Source: Bacteroidota bacterium
Lineage (GTDB): Bacteria; Bacteroidota; Ignavibacteria; Kryptoniales; JAKASW01
Assembly (NCBI GenBank): GCA_021789975.1
Contig: JAJYIT010000017.1
Location: 22,238-86,237, forward strand
DNA: 64,000 nt
Direction of reading: 5' to 3'
Below the pieces are notes generated by a model that ran no database searches, was not told the DNA's origin, and worked only from the letters and a program-made list of their open reading frames with translations. Within the stretch, counting starts at the first letter, position 1. The number at the start of each line of letters is the position of its first letter. The position numbers and the translations under genes are program-made. Of this stretch, positions 35,767 to 43,406 are shown one piece after another.

Positions 35767-36696
35767 GGAAGGTGAACTCGCCTCGCTTCTTGGCGGAATC
35801 CAGCCCTTCCTCTTAATGTCCTTCAGTTGTACCACGATGCTTCCCAGGATGACTTGGAGATTGCCTTTTAGCGGGACGCTTGATGAATCGGTGCTGATCC
35901 AGCCGGTGAAATTTCCTCTGACGCCGAAAGTGCCGGTGAAGTTTATGTGACCTGACATTTTGTAAGAGTCGATAGCATAGTCATAAGCTTCGACCTTGCA
36001 CGGTTCGCGGGTTTCGTTCAAGACGAGATCGACCGTGGATATGATGGTGTCCGAAACGATCGGGATTCGTAGATCTTTTCTGACTCCGCCAGCTTTTTGG
36101 CATGCCTCCCTGACAAGATAGTAAAAACCCAGGCCATCGGTATAGGCGGTATCCAGCGGCACTACATCGCTCCTTACAAGCTCACCTCCCACTCGCTGAC
36201 TCCACAAGATCTCCTTCTTAATCAAATCGAAGTCATATCTTGTGACGAGCGTATGTCTCTTCTCAAGCCTCCTGTTAAAGGTGTAAAGACACATCAAAGT
36301 CTTTGCGTCGGCATATGTTTCATAGAACCCGTGGAAATTCACAAATGGTACTCCGGTATATGAGTCGATACGTGCCACGATCTTGTATGCTGGTATGCCG
36401 TTGTATAGCGTTTGTTCTACGAGATGGAATCTCGCCGCCCCGATTTTGAAAAACAGATAGCTGGCTTCGTAAGTGGTTTCCTCATGTGCCTGGATCACAG
36501 AATCTCCCGATGAGATGGACCAACCGTTCTTTTGCATCTCCTTGCTGATTCTTCCATACAATGAAATTGAATATGCCGATCTAATGACGAAAATGATAAA
36601 AAGTAAACTGGCAAATGAGTATAGGACGGTTGCGATGATGGCGGGTATGCTTCTGCCGACTGCGGCTGGTAGGTCTAATGTATTATTGGTCGCCAT
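35758..36696 (-). CDS. DUF3108-like protein
   Basis: About 312 residues with a hydrophobic helix near the N-terminus (SIPAIIATVLYSFASLLFIIFVI) and a beta-rich body that fits the DUF3108 pattern: EASYLFFKIGAARFHL, then YKIVARIDSYTG and a region ending GWIPPRSE. Family members are periplasmic or lipid-binding proteins of unknown function. The start is uncertain: ATG 36696 is used, but ATG 36744 and TTG 36759 are in frame, and none has a good ribosome site. Its 3' end overlaps the convergent lipoprotein gene by 9 bp. Confidence 0.7.
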   Translation of the reverse strand: MATNNTLDLPAAVGRSIPAIIATVLYSFASLLFIIFVIRSAYSISLYGRISKEMQKNGWSISSGDSVIQAHEETTYEASYLFFKIGAARFHLVEQTLYNGIPAYKIVARIDSYTGVPFVNFHGFYETYADAKTLMCLYTFNRRLEKRHTLVTRYDFDLIKKEILWSQRVGGELVRSDVVPLDTAYTDGLGFYYLVREACQKAGGVRKDLRIPIVSDTIISTVDLVLNETREPCKVEAYDYAIDSYKMSGHINFTGTFGVRGNFTGWISTDSSSVPLKGNLQVILGSIVVQLKDIKRKGWIPPRSEASSPSSP

Positions 36697-36768
36697 CTGT
36701 CTAAACGCCGGCAGTGCGACTGTAGGACCGACCAAAGGATACATCAGTGCGCAATTCAAAAAGGGACA

Positions 36769-37209
36769 CTATAGTCTTCCGGTTACTTTGTTGAAAAGCC
36801 TGTGTATTTTATGAATCGAATTTACGGGTCCTGCATACATCAGAATGCATTTTCCCTTCACTACGTTAATACCCAGCTTCTCGCCGAGTTCGACCGCCTT
36901 TTTGCTTTCGGCTCCCTGCTGCAGCCAGAGGTAGTGTACGCCAATGGACGAGACTTCTCTCACCATCGGCTCCACCTGATCCGGTGAAATGCAGGCAATG
37001 ACTCCATCCACCATCCCTTTCAGGGAAGTCAAGTCCGGATAACACTTCTCCTCTCCGATCTTTTCCACAGAACGATTCACGCCAAAGACTTCATATCCTT
37101 TCGCTTTCAACTCCTTATAGATGGTGTTCCCGAACTTCCTATCGTTGCGGGAAACTCCAACCACTGCAAGCCTTCTCAAACCCACGAATTCCTCGATTGC
37201 CTGTTCCAA
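36769..37209 (-). CDS. CoA-binding domain protein (YccU-like)
   Basis: 146 residues forming a Rossmann-like CoA-binding domain: LRRLAVVGVSRNDRKFGNTIYKELKAKGYEVFGVN near the start, a VDGVIACISPDQVEPMV strand and VHYLWLQQGAESKKAVELGE, matching the YccU/succinyl-CoA-synthetase alpha-like family. Its cellular role is unknown. TTG at 37209 is chosen because AGGAGG lies 7 nt upstream and the length then equals that of the family; longer in-frame starts would run into the acetyltransferase gene. Confidence 0.85.
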   Translation of the reverse strand: MEQAIEEFVGLRRLAVVGVSRNDRKFGNTIYKELKAKGYEVFGVNRSVEKIGEEKCYPDLTSLKGMVDGVIACISPDQVEPMVREVSSIGVHYLWLQQGAESKKAVELGEKLGINVVKGKCILMYAGPVNSIHKIHRLFNKVTGRL

Positions 37210-37235
37210 CTTATGCCTCCTGATGTTTGCCGTTT

Positions 37236-37766
37236 TCAAAGCGTTAACTGCCAATAGCCGACGTCTATCCACTTTCCCATTTTGAATCCGACTTCTTTGA
37301 AGTGAGCTACTTTGGTGAAACCAAACTTCTCATTGAGAGCCACGCTTGCGTGATTCGGAAGTGCAACCCCCGAGATTACGGCATGAAATGCTTGTTCACG
37401 AAGCAGTCGAAGCAACTCGGATTTCAATTGGCTTCCGATTCCTCCTCGTAGATGATCTATATGAACATACGTGCCGGTTTCAATCGAGTGCCGATATGCG
37501 ATCCGGTCCCTCCATTTTCTACCATAAGTGTACCCGACTACGGCTTCTCCATCCTCATACACGAGCCATGGCGCTATTTTCGTTGCATCTTCTATCCTTT
37601 GTGCCATTTCAGCCGGCTTGACTGGAGTCTCCTCGAAAGTCACACTGGAGTGAAGCACGTATTCGTTATAGATATCGCATATAGCCTGAGCATCTGACAG
37701 CTTCACCTGCCTGATCAAACTTGCATCCTTTCGTGAATGGTTCAAGTTGCACAAATGCCGTGACAT
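37236..37766 (-). CDS. GNAT acetyltransferase, phosphinothricin acetyltransferase-like
   Basis: 176 residues of the GNAT fold close to the phosphinothricin/methionine-sulfoximine acetyltransferase group: IRQVKLSDAQAICDIYNEYV at the start, VTFEETPV, GYTYGRKWRDRIAYRHSIETGTYVHIDHLRGGIGSQL containing the acetyl-CoA loop, and HASVALNEKFGFTKVAHFKEVGFKMGKW at the end. Genomic homologues usually acetylate methionine derivatives or amino acids rather than herbicides. GGAGG precedes the ATG. It is co-directional with the CoA-binding gene 27 bp downstream. Confidence 0.88.
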   Translation of the reverse strand: MSRHLCNLNHSRKDASLIRQVKLSDAQAICDIYNEYVLHSSVTFEETPVKPAEMAQRIEDATKIAPWLVYEDGEAVVGYTYGRKWRDRIAYRHSIETGTYVHIDHLRGGIGSQLKSELLRLLREQAFHAVISGVALPNHASVALNEKFGFTKVAHFKEVGFKMGKWIDVGYWQLTL

Positions 37767-37856
37767 TCACAAACCCTCCTCGCTTCTGAGATATCTATCC
37801 CTTAATTTTCTAAGTAAAAGAATCAACGGTACAAAGGAGGAAGTCACCATCGGGCG

Positions 37857-38531
37857 ATGATTGAGAGCGATTATATTATCAGAATGTTCACTCTTCTCGG
37901 CAAGGCGCTCGCCAGGGTGGCCTTGCGGAAGGAGACCAAAGAGTACGAAGAAGCTGCGGGAGAGGTTGATGAATCGTCCAAGGCTCTCCTCGGTCTGAGT
38001 GTAGAGATGCTGATACGTTTACCGATACCGGACCTTCATAGACTTTTCGGTTCTGACCCGGCGATCGCGAAAACCAGATTCTACATTGCAGGACTGCTGC
38101 TCAGACAGACCGGAGAACTCGCCGGATTTGCCGGTAGAGACGACGAGAGCACCGAAATACTGTTCAAATCGCTTTCCCTTATCTTTGAATACGTTCCGGG
38201 AGAAGATGACCTTGAGTCGGATCGGCTTGTTGAAACTGCGGATTTTCTCCTGTTGAAGTTGGACGATTATGATCTTCCCGCTGCACTGAAAGAGAAGACG
38301 GCCGCTTATTACGAGAATCGCGGGATGTACGCCAAATGTGAAGACGTTATATTCCAACTCATCGAGGAAAAACCGGACTTTCTCCCGGAAGCAATTTCTT
38401 TTTACGAGAGGTTCCTGGCGAAACAAGATGCTGACCTGGAGTCGGGTAACCTGCCGCGCGAAGAGGTCGAAGCGAGCCTTTCGGAGATCAGATCGAAGCT
38501 TGAAAAGATAACGAACGGTAGTCGTTGCTGA
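37857..38531 (+). CDS. Hypothetical helical protein, DUF6483-like
   Basis: 224 residues, almost entirely alpha-helical and acidic, without signal peptide or membrane segment. The N-terminus MIESDYIIRMFTLLGKALARV resembles what I recall of the DUF6483 family. No catalytic motif is visible. An AAGGAGG lies about 18 nt upstream of the ATG, rather far, so a nearer non-standard start cannot be excluded. It is divergent from the acetyltransferase gene and 54 bp before queF, possibly on the same transcript. Confidence 0.6.
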   Translation: MIESDYIIRMFTLLGKALARVALRKETKEYEEAAGEVDESSKALLGLSVEMLIRLPIPDLHRLFGSDPAIAKTRFYIAGLLLRQTGELAGFAGRDDESTEILFKSLSLIFEYVPGEDDLESDRLVETADFLLLKLDDYDLPAALKEKTAAYYENRGMYAKCEDVIFQLIEEKPDFLPEAISFYERFLAKQDADLESGNLPREEVEASLSEIRSKLEKITNGSRC

Positions 38532-38585
38532 TAAGATTAAACGATGTTACGATAGAGCTCTAATTCAAAAAGAAGTGAATCAGAC

Positions 38586-39020
38586 ATGAAGAGATATCCG
38601 AAGAGTGAACCAGAGACGAGAATGACCGGGCAATCCGATCTCAACGGGCTTTCATTGCTCGGAAGAAAGGCCAAGCCTCAGAGGACACTCGAGACGTTCC
38701 CGAATCATCATCCCGGTAGAGACTACGTTGTCACACTAACTACCGACGAGTTCACATGTGTTTGCCCCGCGACGGGTCAGCCGGATTTCGCCAAACTCAA
38801 GATTGAGTACATACCGAACAAGAAGATCGTTGAGTCGAAATCACTCAAACTGTATTTGTGGTCATTCAGAAATGAAGGCGCGTTCAATGAACATCTTGCA
38901 AACGTTATTCTTGATGATCTCGTTGCGGCATTGTCACCGAAATGGTGCAAAGTGACTGCTGAGTTTGCAGTGAGAGGAGGAATTGCAATCAGTGTGGAGG
39001 CAGAAGAGGGAAAGCGGTGA
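38586..39020 (+). CDS. queF: NADPH-dependent 7-cyano-7-deazaguanine reductase QueF
   Basis: 144 residues, the short (type I) QueF that reduces the nitrile of preQ0 to preQ1 in queuosine biosynthesis. Catalytic Cys60 and Asp67 are in EFTCVCPATGQPDF, and the substrate/NADPH motif IPNKKIVESKSLKLYLWSFRNEGAFNE is intact. Its stop overlaps the start of the queuosine-precursor transporter gene (GTGA), so the two are translationally coupled. No preQ1 riboswitch is recognisable in the 54 bp upstream. Confidence 0.96.
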   Translation: MKRYPKSEPETRMTGQSDLNGLSLLGRKAKPQRTLETFPNHHPGRDYVVTLTTDEFTCVCPATGQPDFAKLKIEYIPNKKIVESKSLKLYLWSFRNEGAFNEHLANVILDDLVAALSPKWCKVTAEFAVRGGIAISVEAEEGKR

Positions 39021-39760
39021 ACCGGGAAAACGAGTCCGGAGAGGATACGATCAAGTCACGGCAGCGCTGGCTACCGGCTATTGCGGCTATCTTTGTAACT
39101 ACGTTAGTCATTTCAAATATTGTGGCAGTCAAGTTGTTCTCCATCGGTGCTTTGATTCTTCCAGCAGGTGTCATCGTTTTTCCAATATCCTACATTTTTG
39201 GTGACATTCTGACAGAGGTATATGGGTATGGTCGGGCACGCCAGGTGATCTGGCTTGGCTTTGCCTGTAACCTCCTCACTATAATCGTGATAGAGATTAG
39301 CATCCGTTTACCCCCAGCTTCTGTATGGCACGCGGAAGGGTTGCCGTCGACGTTGTCGGCACAAGAAGCGTTCGCGTCAATACTCGGATTCGCACCCCGA
39401 TTGCTCCTGTCATCTTTCGCAGCGTATCTGGCCGGAGAGTTTCTGAACTCGCTCGTCATGGCGAAGATGAAGATAGCAACTCGAGGCAGGTTTCTTTGGG
39501 CCAGAACCATCGGCTCCACCGTCATTGGGCAGTTAGCGGATTCCGGGATATTCATATTCGTCGCGTTTGTCGGCACAATTCCCGGGGGAGGTTTGGTGGG
39601 GCTAATCTTATCTCAGTGGCTAATCAAGTCGGCGTATGAGACGGTAGCGACACCCCTGACTTACCTAATTGTGAATTTTCTTAAGCGTAACGAGAACCTC
39701 GACTATTTCGACTACGAAACCAATTTCAGCCCTCTCATTTGGACGGATAAACCTCAGTGA
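39017..39760 (+). CDS. Queuosine precursor transporter (YhhQ/VUT family)
   Basis: A 247-residue inner-membrane protein with about six helices of the vitamin-uptake-transporter/YhhQ family. Conserved segments: SNIVAVKLFSIG, PISYIFGDILTEVYGYGRARQVIW and the late LADSGIFIFVAFVG. E. coli YhhQ imports preQ0 and preQ1, and coupling to queF here supports the same role. The GTG start lies inside the queF stop. The window does not show whether the organism can also make preQ0 itself. Confidence 0.92.
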   Translation: MNRENESGEDTIKSRQRWLPAIAAIFVTTLVISNIVAVKLFSIGALILPAGVIVFPISYIFGDILTEVYGYGRARQVIWLGFACNLLTIIVIEISIRLPPASVWHAEGLPSTLSAQEAFASILGFAPRLLLSSFAAYLAGEFLNSLVMAKMKIATRGRFLWARTIGSTVIGQLADSGIFIFVAFVGTIPGGGLVGLILSQWLIKSAYETVATPLTYLIVNFLKRNENLDYFDYETNFSPLIWTDKPQ

Positions 39761-39821
39761 TAAGTGCAATTGCATTTCAGGGGTCTGACACGTAAATTTC
39801 ACACAAAATAGAGGTGAAAAT

Positions 39822-40172
39822 TTGTACACTTTCTTTGTGATCTTGGAATTGTTTGTGGCGATATTACTGACTGTTGTTGTTTTGATGCAGTCCAGCAAAG
39901 GCGGCGGCCTCGCTGGAACTTTCGGAGGAGCGGGAGCGGGTTTTGGCAACATGTTCGGCGTCCGTAGGACTGCAGACATACTGTCAAGGGCGACTACCGT
40001 GCTTGGCACTGTGTTCATTGCTCTCGCGTTTTTGATAGATTTGTTCTTTTTGCCGAGCAGAGTTACAAGTCAACAGAAGAGCTTTCTTCAAAGTCAGGGT
40101 CAACGAAACCTTCCGGCACAGCAGGTTCCACAAGTTCCAATCCAGTCTCCACCAACCCAGCCCGCGAAGTAA
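39822..40172 (+). CDS. secG: Preprotein translocase subunit SecG
   Basis: 116 residues with two membrane helices (about 4-22 and 60-78) around the SecG signature VLMQSSKGGGLAGTFGGAG. SecG assists the SecYEG channel in protein export. The C-terminal tail after the second helix is long and rich in Gln and Pro (QQVPQVPIQSPPTQPAK), common in FCB SecG proteins. TTG start with AGAGGTG upstream. A sensor kinase gene begins 14 bp downstream. Confidence 0.93.
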   Translation: MYTFFVILELFVAILLTVVVLMQSSKGGGLAGTFGGAGAGFGNMFGVRRTADILSRATTVLGTVFIALAFLIDLFFLPSRVTSQQKSFLQSQGQRNLPAQQVPQVPIQSPPTQPAK

Positions 40173-40186
40173 CGGTATCGGGATAG

Positions 40187-41284
40187 ATGGCAGAATCAGC
40201 TCTCATATTGCTTGTCGATGACGAGCAAGCCAACCTGGAACTCTTCTCTGCCATACTTCAGGAAGAGGGTTATCGCACCCTCAGTGCACGTACAGCTGTA
40301 TACGCTCTCGAACTCCTGGAAGGCAACAAGCCGGACCTCATCATTAGTGATATCTACATGCCCGAAATGGGCGGTTTCGAGTTTTATGAACGTGTGCAGG
40401 CGCTCCCAGCTGCAAGATCAATTCCGTTTATTTTCCTCAGTGCTCTAACCGACCGGGCGCATGTCCGCGAAGGGAAAGAGCTGGGTGCCGATGACTATCT
40501 GACTAAGCCTATCGACATTGATGAGCTGGTAACTACGGTCCGCGGTAAGCTGAAGAAGGCCGCAGTCGTGCGTAACGCGATGCAGTCGGAATTCAATTCT
40601 CTGAAAGAGCAGATATTGTCAACTCTCTCTCACGAGATGAATACCCCCCTCACCTATATCATAGGTTTCTCCGAGATTATCAGCAATGAGGCCTCGCAAA
40701 TCACTACGGGTGAGCTTAAGGAGTTCGCCGAACTAATTCAGCACGGTGGTACACGCCTCAAGAGTCTCGTGGATGATTTTCTTGAGACAATTCAGATTGA
40801 TTCGGGGCAGACGAGCAAATACTACGACAACGACAGACGCCTTTTCAGTTTGAAGGATGTCGTCTCCTCGCTGACGTCGGAATACGAGCCCCTCGCTAAG
40901 GAGAAAAATCTTCAGCTCCAGGTTACAGCAGATGGGGAACTGAAGATCTTTGCCTCGGAATCTCTGATGCGTGATCTGATTGGAAGACTGCTGTCAAATG
41001 CAATAAAGTTCACGGCTAAAGGGAAGGTGACTCTACGAAGTTTTTCGGCAGACGATCATGCAACTGTTGAAGTCGTCGATACTGGAATCGGCATTCCTGA
41101 TGGAGATCTGCCCCGGATCTATGAGAAGTTCTATCAGATAAACAAGGACAGGCAGCAACAGCAAGGAGCTGGACTTGGGCTTTACATCGCCAGGAATCTT
41201 GCTGTGATCAACCGGTGTGGACTGTCCATCTCGTCCTCGGAAGGCGTCGGTACAAAGGCGGTACTCAGTATACCGACACGTTAG
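40187..41284 (+). CDS. Response regulator-histidine kinase (REC-HisKA-HATPase)
   Basis: 365 residues without membrane segments. An N-terminal receiver domain (phospho-acceptor Asp55 in LIISDIYMPE, Lys107 in DDYLTKPID) is joined by a helix to a HisKA domain (His149 in STLSHEMNTPLTYIIG) and an ATPase domain (LLSNAIKFTAKG, DTGIGIPDG, GAGLGLYIARN). In this type the receiver probably controls the kinase, so an upstream phosphorelay partner is expected; none is adjacent. It sits between secG and a BamA-like gene, which suggests regulation tied to envelope biogenesis. Confidence 0.9.
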   Translation: MAESALILLVDDEQANLELFSAILQEEGYRTLSARTAVYALELLEGNKPDLIISDIYMPEMGGFEFYERVQALPAARSIPFIFLSALTDRAHVREGKELGADDYLTKPIDIDELVTTVRGKLKKAAVVRNAMQSEFNSLKEQILSTLSHEMNTPLTYIIGFSEIISNEASQITTGELKEFAELIQHGGTRLKSLVDDFLETIQIDSGQTSKYYDNDRRLFSLKDVVSSLTSEYEPLAKEKNLQLQVTADGELKIFASESLMRDLIGRLLSNAIKFTAKGKVTLRSFSADDHATVEVVDTGIGIPDGDLPRIYEKFYQINKDRQQQQGAGLGLYIARNLAVINRCGLSISSSEGVGTKAVLSIPTR

Positions 41285-41286
41285 TC

Positions 41287-42642
41287 ATGGCCCGTCTGGA
41301 AACGTGCAGACGGCTCCCGCTCGCCGCTCTTCTCATTCTCCTCTTTTTTGGTCATCCGCTTTTCGCGGTACAGCCTGCCGTTACAACGTCGAGCGCAGAC
41401 TCGACCGAATCCTTCATCCTGTCCAGAATAATTCTTGCCGGCAACAAGATCACTAATTCCCAAATTATCCTGAGGGAACTCCCGTTCAATGTGGGGGACA
41501 CTGTCGATTCGAAACAAGTAACGTATGCCAGAGAAAGGATTTATAGTACGGGACTGTTTGCAAAAGTGACGACAAGCGTTAAGCAGGCGGCCGGCGGTCA
41601 AGGAGACCTCTATATAGATGTTGAAGAGAGATGGTACATTTGGCCATATCCCGTTTTTGGTTTCTGGGACAGGGATATAAAGAAACTCTACCTCGGCGCC
41701 GGTATCATAGATTTGAATTTAAGTGGGCTCGACGATCCATTATGGGCATCCTTTGCACTGGGTTACAACCCATTCGGAGGGATTACCTACAGTAATCCTG
41801 CTGTCGGAGCAAACAAAGCATACATGGTCACTCTAAGTGCTAACTATTCTCACGGGATGGCGTTCGGAGATCAATCGCTCTATTCAAGTGGAGAATTCAA
41901 CGCGGTTTTTGGCAACCTGGGAATTGATGTGGGGAGGAGGTTCGGAATCTTTTCATCACTTTCACTGAGTCTGAGATACAATTATGTCTCTGAAAGCTCC
42001 GACAGCGCTAACCTTGTATTGTCACCGACCGGCAAGGATATCTTTGCCTCGGCAGGGATCGATTTCGTGTACGATTCACGCGACATAAAGAGCTATGCGA
42101 CGAAAGGATTGTATCTTGATCTGTCTGTTGTGAAATACGGACTCGGTGAAAGTATCGTCGATTTTAGCAGAGGGATGTTCGATGGAAGGGCATTCGTTCC
42201 CGTTTTTCATGATTTGATTATCGCTTCAAGGCTGCATGGAAATATCGCGGAGGGACCGGCGATACCGCCGTATGAGCGCGTCTTTGTGGGATACTATGAG
42301 AGAATAAGAGGGATGTTCAATACCGTATCCGAAGGTAAGACCGCTCTGGGCGGCAACCTGGAGCTTCGTATACCTATAATCAGAAGCTACTATCTGGAAA
42401 TTCCCAATTTCCCGTTGAAGCAGTTTGCTTCCAACAGGCTCGGGTTGTATTGGACTTTCTTTTTCGACGCCGGTGAGACGTCCGACAAGCATTTGGTGAA
42501 TATGACAATGCAACGTTTACTTTGGGGCTATGGCGGCGGGCTGACCTTTCTGCTTCCGTACGACATTGTCGTGCAGACAGACTATGCCAGGGGAAACAAC
42601 GGGCACTGGGAATTCGATCTTGTTTTGGGAGAATCCATATAA
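41287..42642 (+). CDS. BamA/TamA-family outer-membrane protein (POTRA + barrel)
   Basis: 451 residues: a signal peptide (ends about LFAVQ), one POTRA-like domain (about 43-117; ILAGNKITNSQIILRELPFNVGDTV, then YARERIYSTGLFAKV) and a surface-antigen beta-barrel with the landmark VFVGYYERIRGM in the last third and a terminal strand ending DLVLGESI. With a single POTRA domain it is a reduced member rather than BamA itself, perhaps a specialised assembly factor or transporter. The ATG at 41287 follows the kinase stop by 2 bp, and its stop overlaps the rsmE start (TAATG). Confidence 0.82.
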   Translation: MARLETCRRLPLAALLILLFFGHPLFAVQPAVTTSSADSTESFILSRIILAGNKITNSQIILRELPFNVGDTVDSKQVTYARERIYSTGLFAKVTTSVKQAAGGQGDLYIDVEERWYIWPYPVFGFWDRDIKKLYLGAGIIDLNLSGLDDPLWASFALGYNPFGGITYSNPAVGANKAYMVTLSANYSHGMAFGDQSLYSSGEFNAVFGNLGIDVGRRFGIFSSLSLSLRYNYVSESSDSANLVLSPTGKDIFASAGIDFVYDSRDIKSYATKGLYLDLSVVKYGLGESIVDFSRGMFDGRAFVPVFHDLIIASRLHGNIAEGPAIPPYERVFVGYYERIRGMFNTVSEGKTALGGNLELRIPIIRSYYLEIPNFPLKQFASNRLGLYWTFFFDAGETSDKHLVNMTMQRLLWGYGGGLTFLLPYDIVVQTDYARGNNGHWEFDLVLGESI

Positions 42643-43367
42643 TGGAACAATTCGTTTTCTCCGATGAAAACGTTTCCATCGGCCCTGATGGAAAGAGACT
42701 CGTAACAATGGAAGGGGAAGAAAATTTCCACATGGTACGAGTCCTGAGAGTGAAAACAGGGGAAAAAGTGCTCGCTACCGACGGTCTTGGAAGGACTTTC
42801 CTTTGTGTTCTAAAAGAGGTCCGCAGGGAATTTTCTGTCTGTGAAGTCATTGATGAATCACGAGACCTGAACGCCTCCAGGCTGAAGTACAGCATTGGTC
42901 TGGCAGTGTTAAAGCCGGTTTCCAAACTTGAGTGGGCACTTGAGAAATGCACGGAACTTGGTGCGAGACAGTTCTTGTTATTCTATTCAGAGAGGAGTGA
43001 AAGAACTAACCTGCGCATCGAGAGACTTCGGAATATTGCAGTGTCTGCAATGAAGCAGTCGCTCCAGAGTCATTTCCCTGAAATTGTTCTTGCGGGTAGT
43101 CTGGCAGACGTTGTTGCACGCTCCGCGGATTACAACGTGAAATTCGTATTCCACGAGAAGTCCGATTGCTTGTTGGCTGGCGGTCTCCCTCATGACTCGG
43201 ATGTCGACAAGTGGACTGTGGCCCTCATCGGACCGGAAGGTGGATTCACTGAGCGTGAAGTTGCTGCTCTGGCAGAGAGAGGGTATGAGCCCCGGTCTCT
43301 CGGAAGTGCAAGGTTAAGATCAGAGACCGCTGCAGTCAAGGTCGCCTCCCTCCTTTCTACTTACTGA
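42642..43367 (+). CDS. rsmE: 16S rRNA (uracil(1498)-N3)-methyltransferase RsmE
   Basis: 241 residues of the SPOUT fold. An N-terminal PUA-like domain (HMVRVLRVKTGEKVLATDGLGRTF) precedes the knotted SAM-binding domain: AVLKPVSKLEWALEKCTELGARQFLLFYSERS, ALIGPEGGFTEREVAAL and LGSARLRSETAAVKVASLL. It methylates U1498 near the ribosomal decoding centre. The ATG at 42642 overlaps the preceding stop, and an earlier frame start would lie inside the BamA-like gene. Confidence 0.94.
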   Translation: MEQFVFSDENVSIGPDGKRLVTMEGEENFHMVRVLRVKTGEKVLATDGLGRTFLCVLKEVRREFSVCEVIDESRDLNASRLKYSIGLAVLKPVSKLEWALEKCTELGARQFLLFYSERSERTNLRIERLRNIAVSAMKQSLQSHFPEIVLAGSLADVVARSADYNVKFVFHEKSDCLLAGGLPHDSDVDKWTVALIGPEGGFTEREVAALAERGYEPRSLGSARLRSETAAVKVASLLSTY

Positions 43368-43406
43368 CCTCGTTTATTCCTTAGCTAATCTTCCTGAGAA
43401 TCTGAT

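Noticed and set aside
37210..37272. Longer GTG start for the CoA-binding protein
   Set aside because: It would overlap the acetyltransferase gene, while TTG 37209 has an ideal AGGAGG site and gives the family length.
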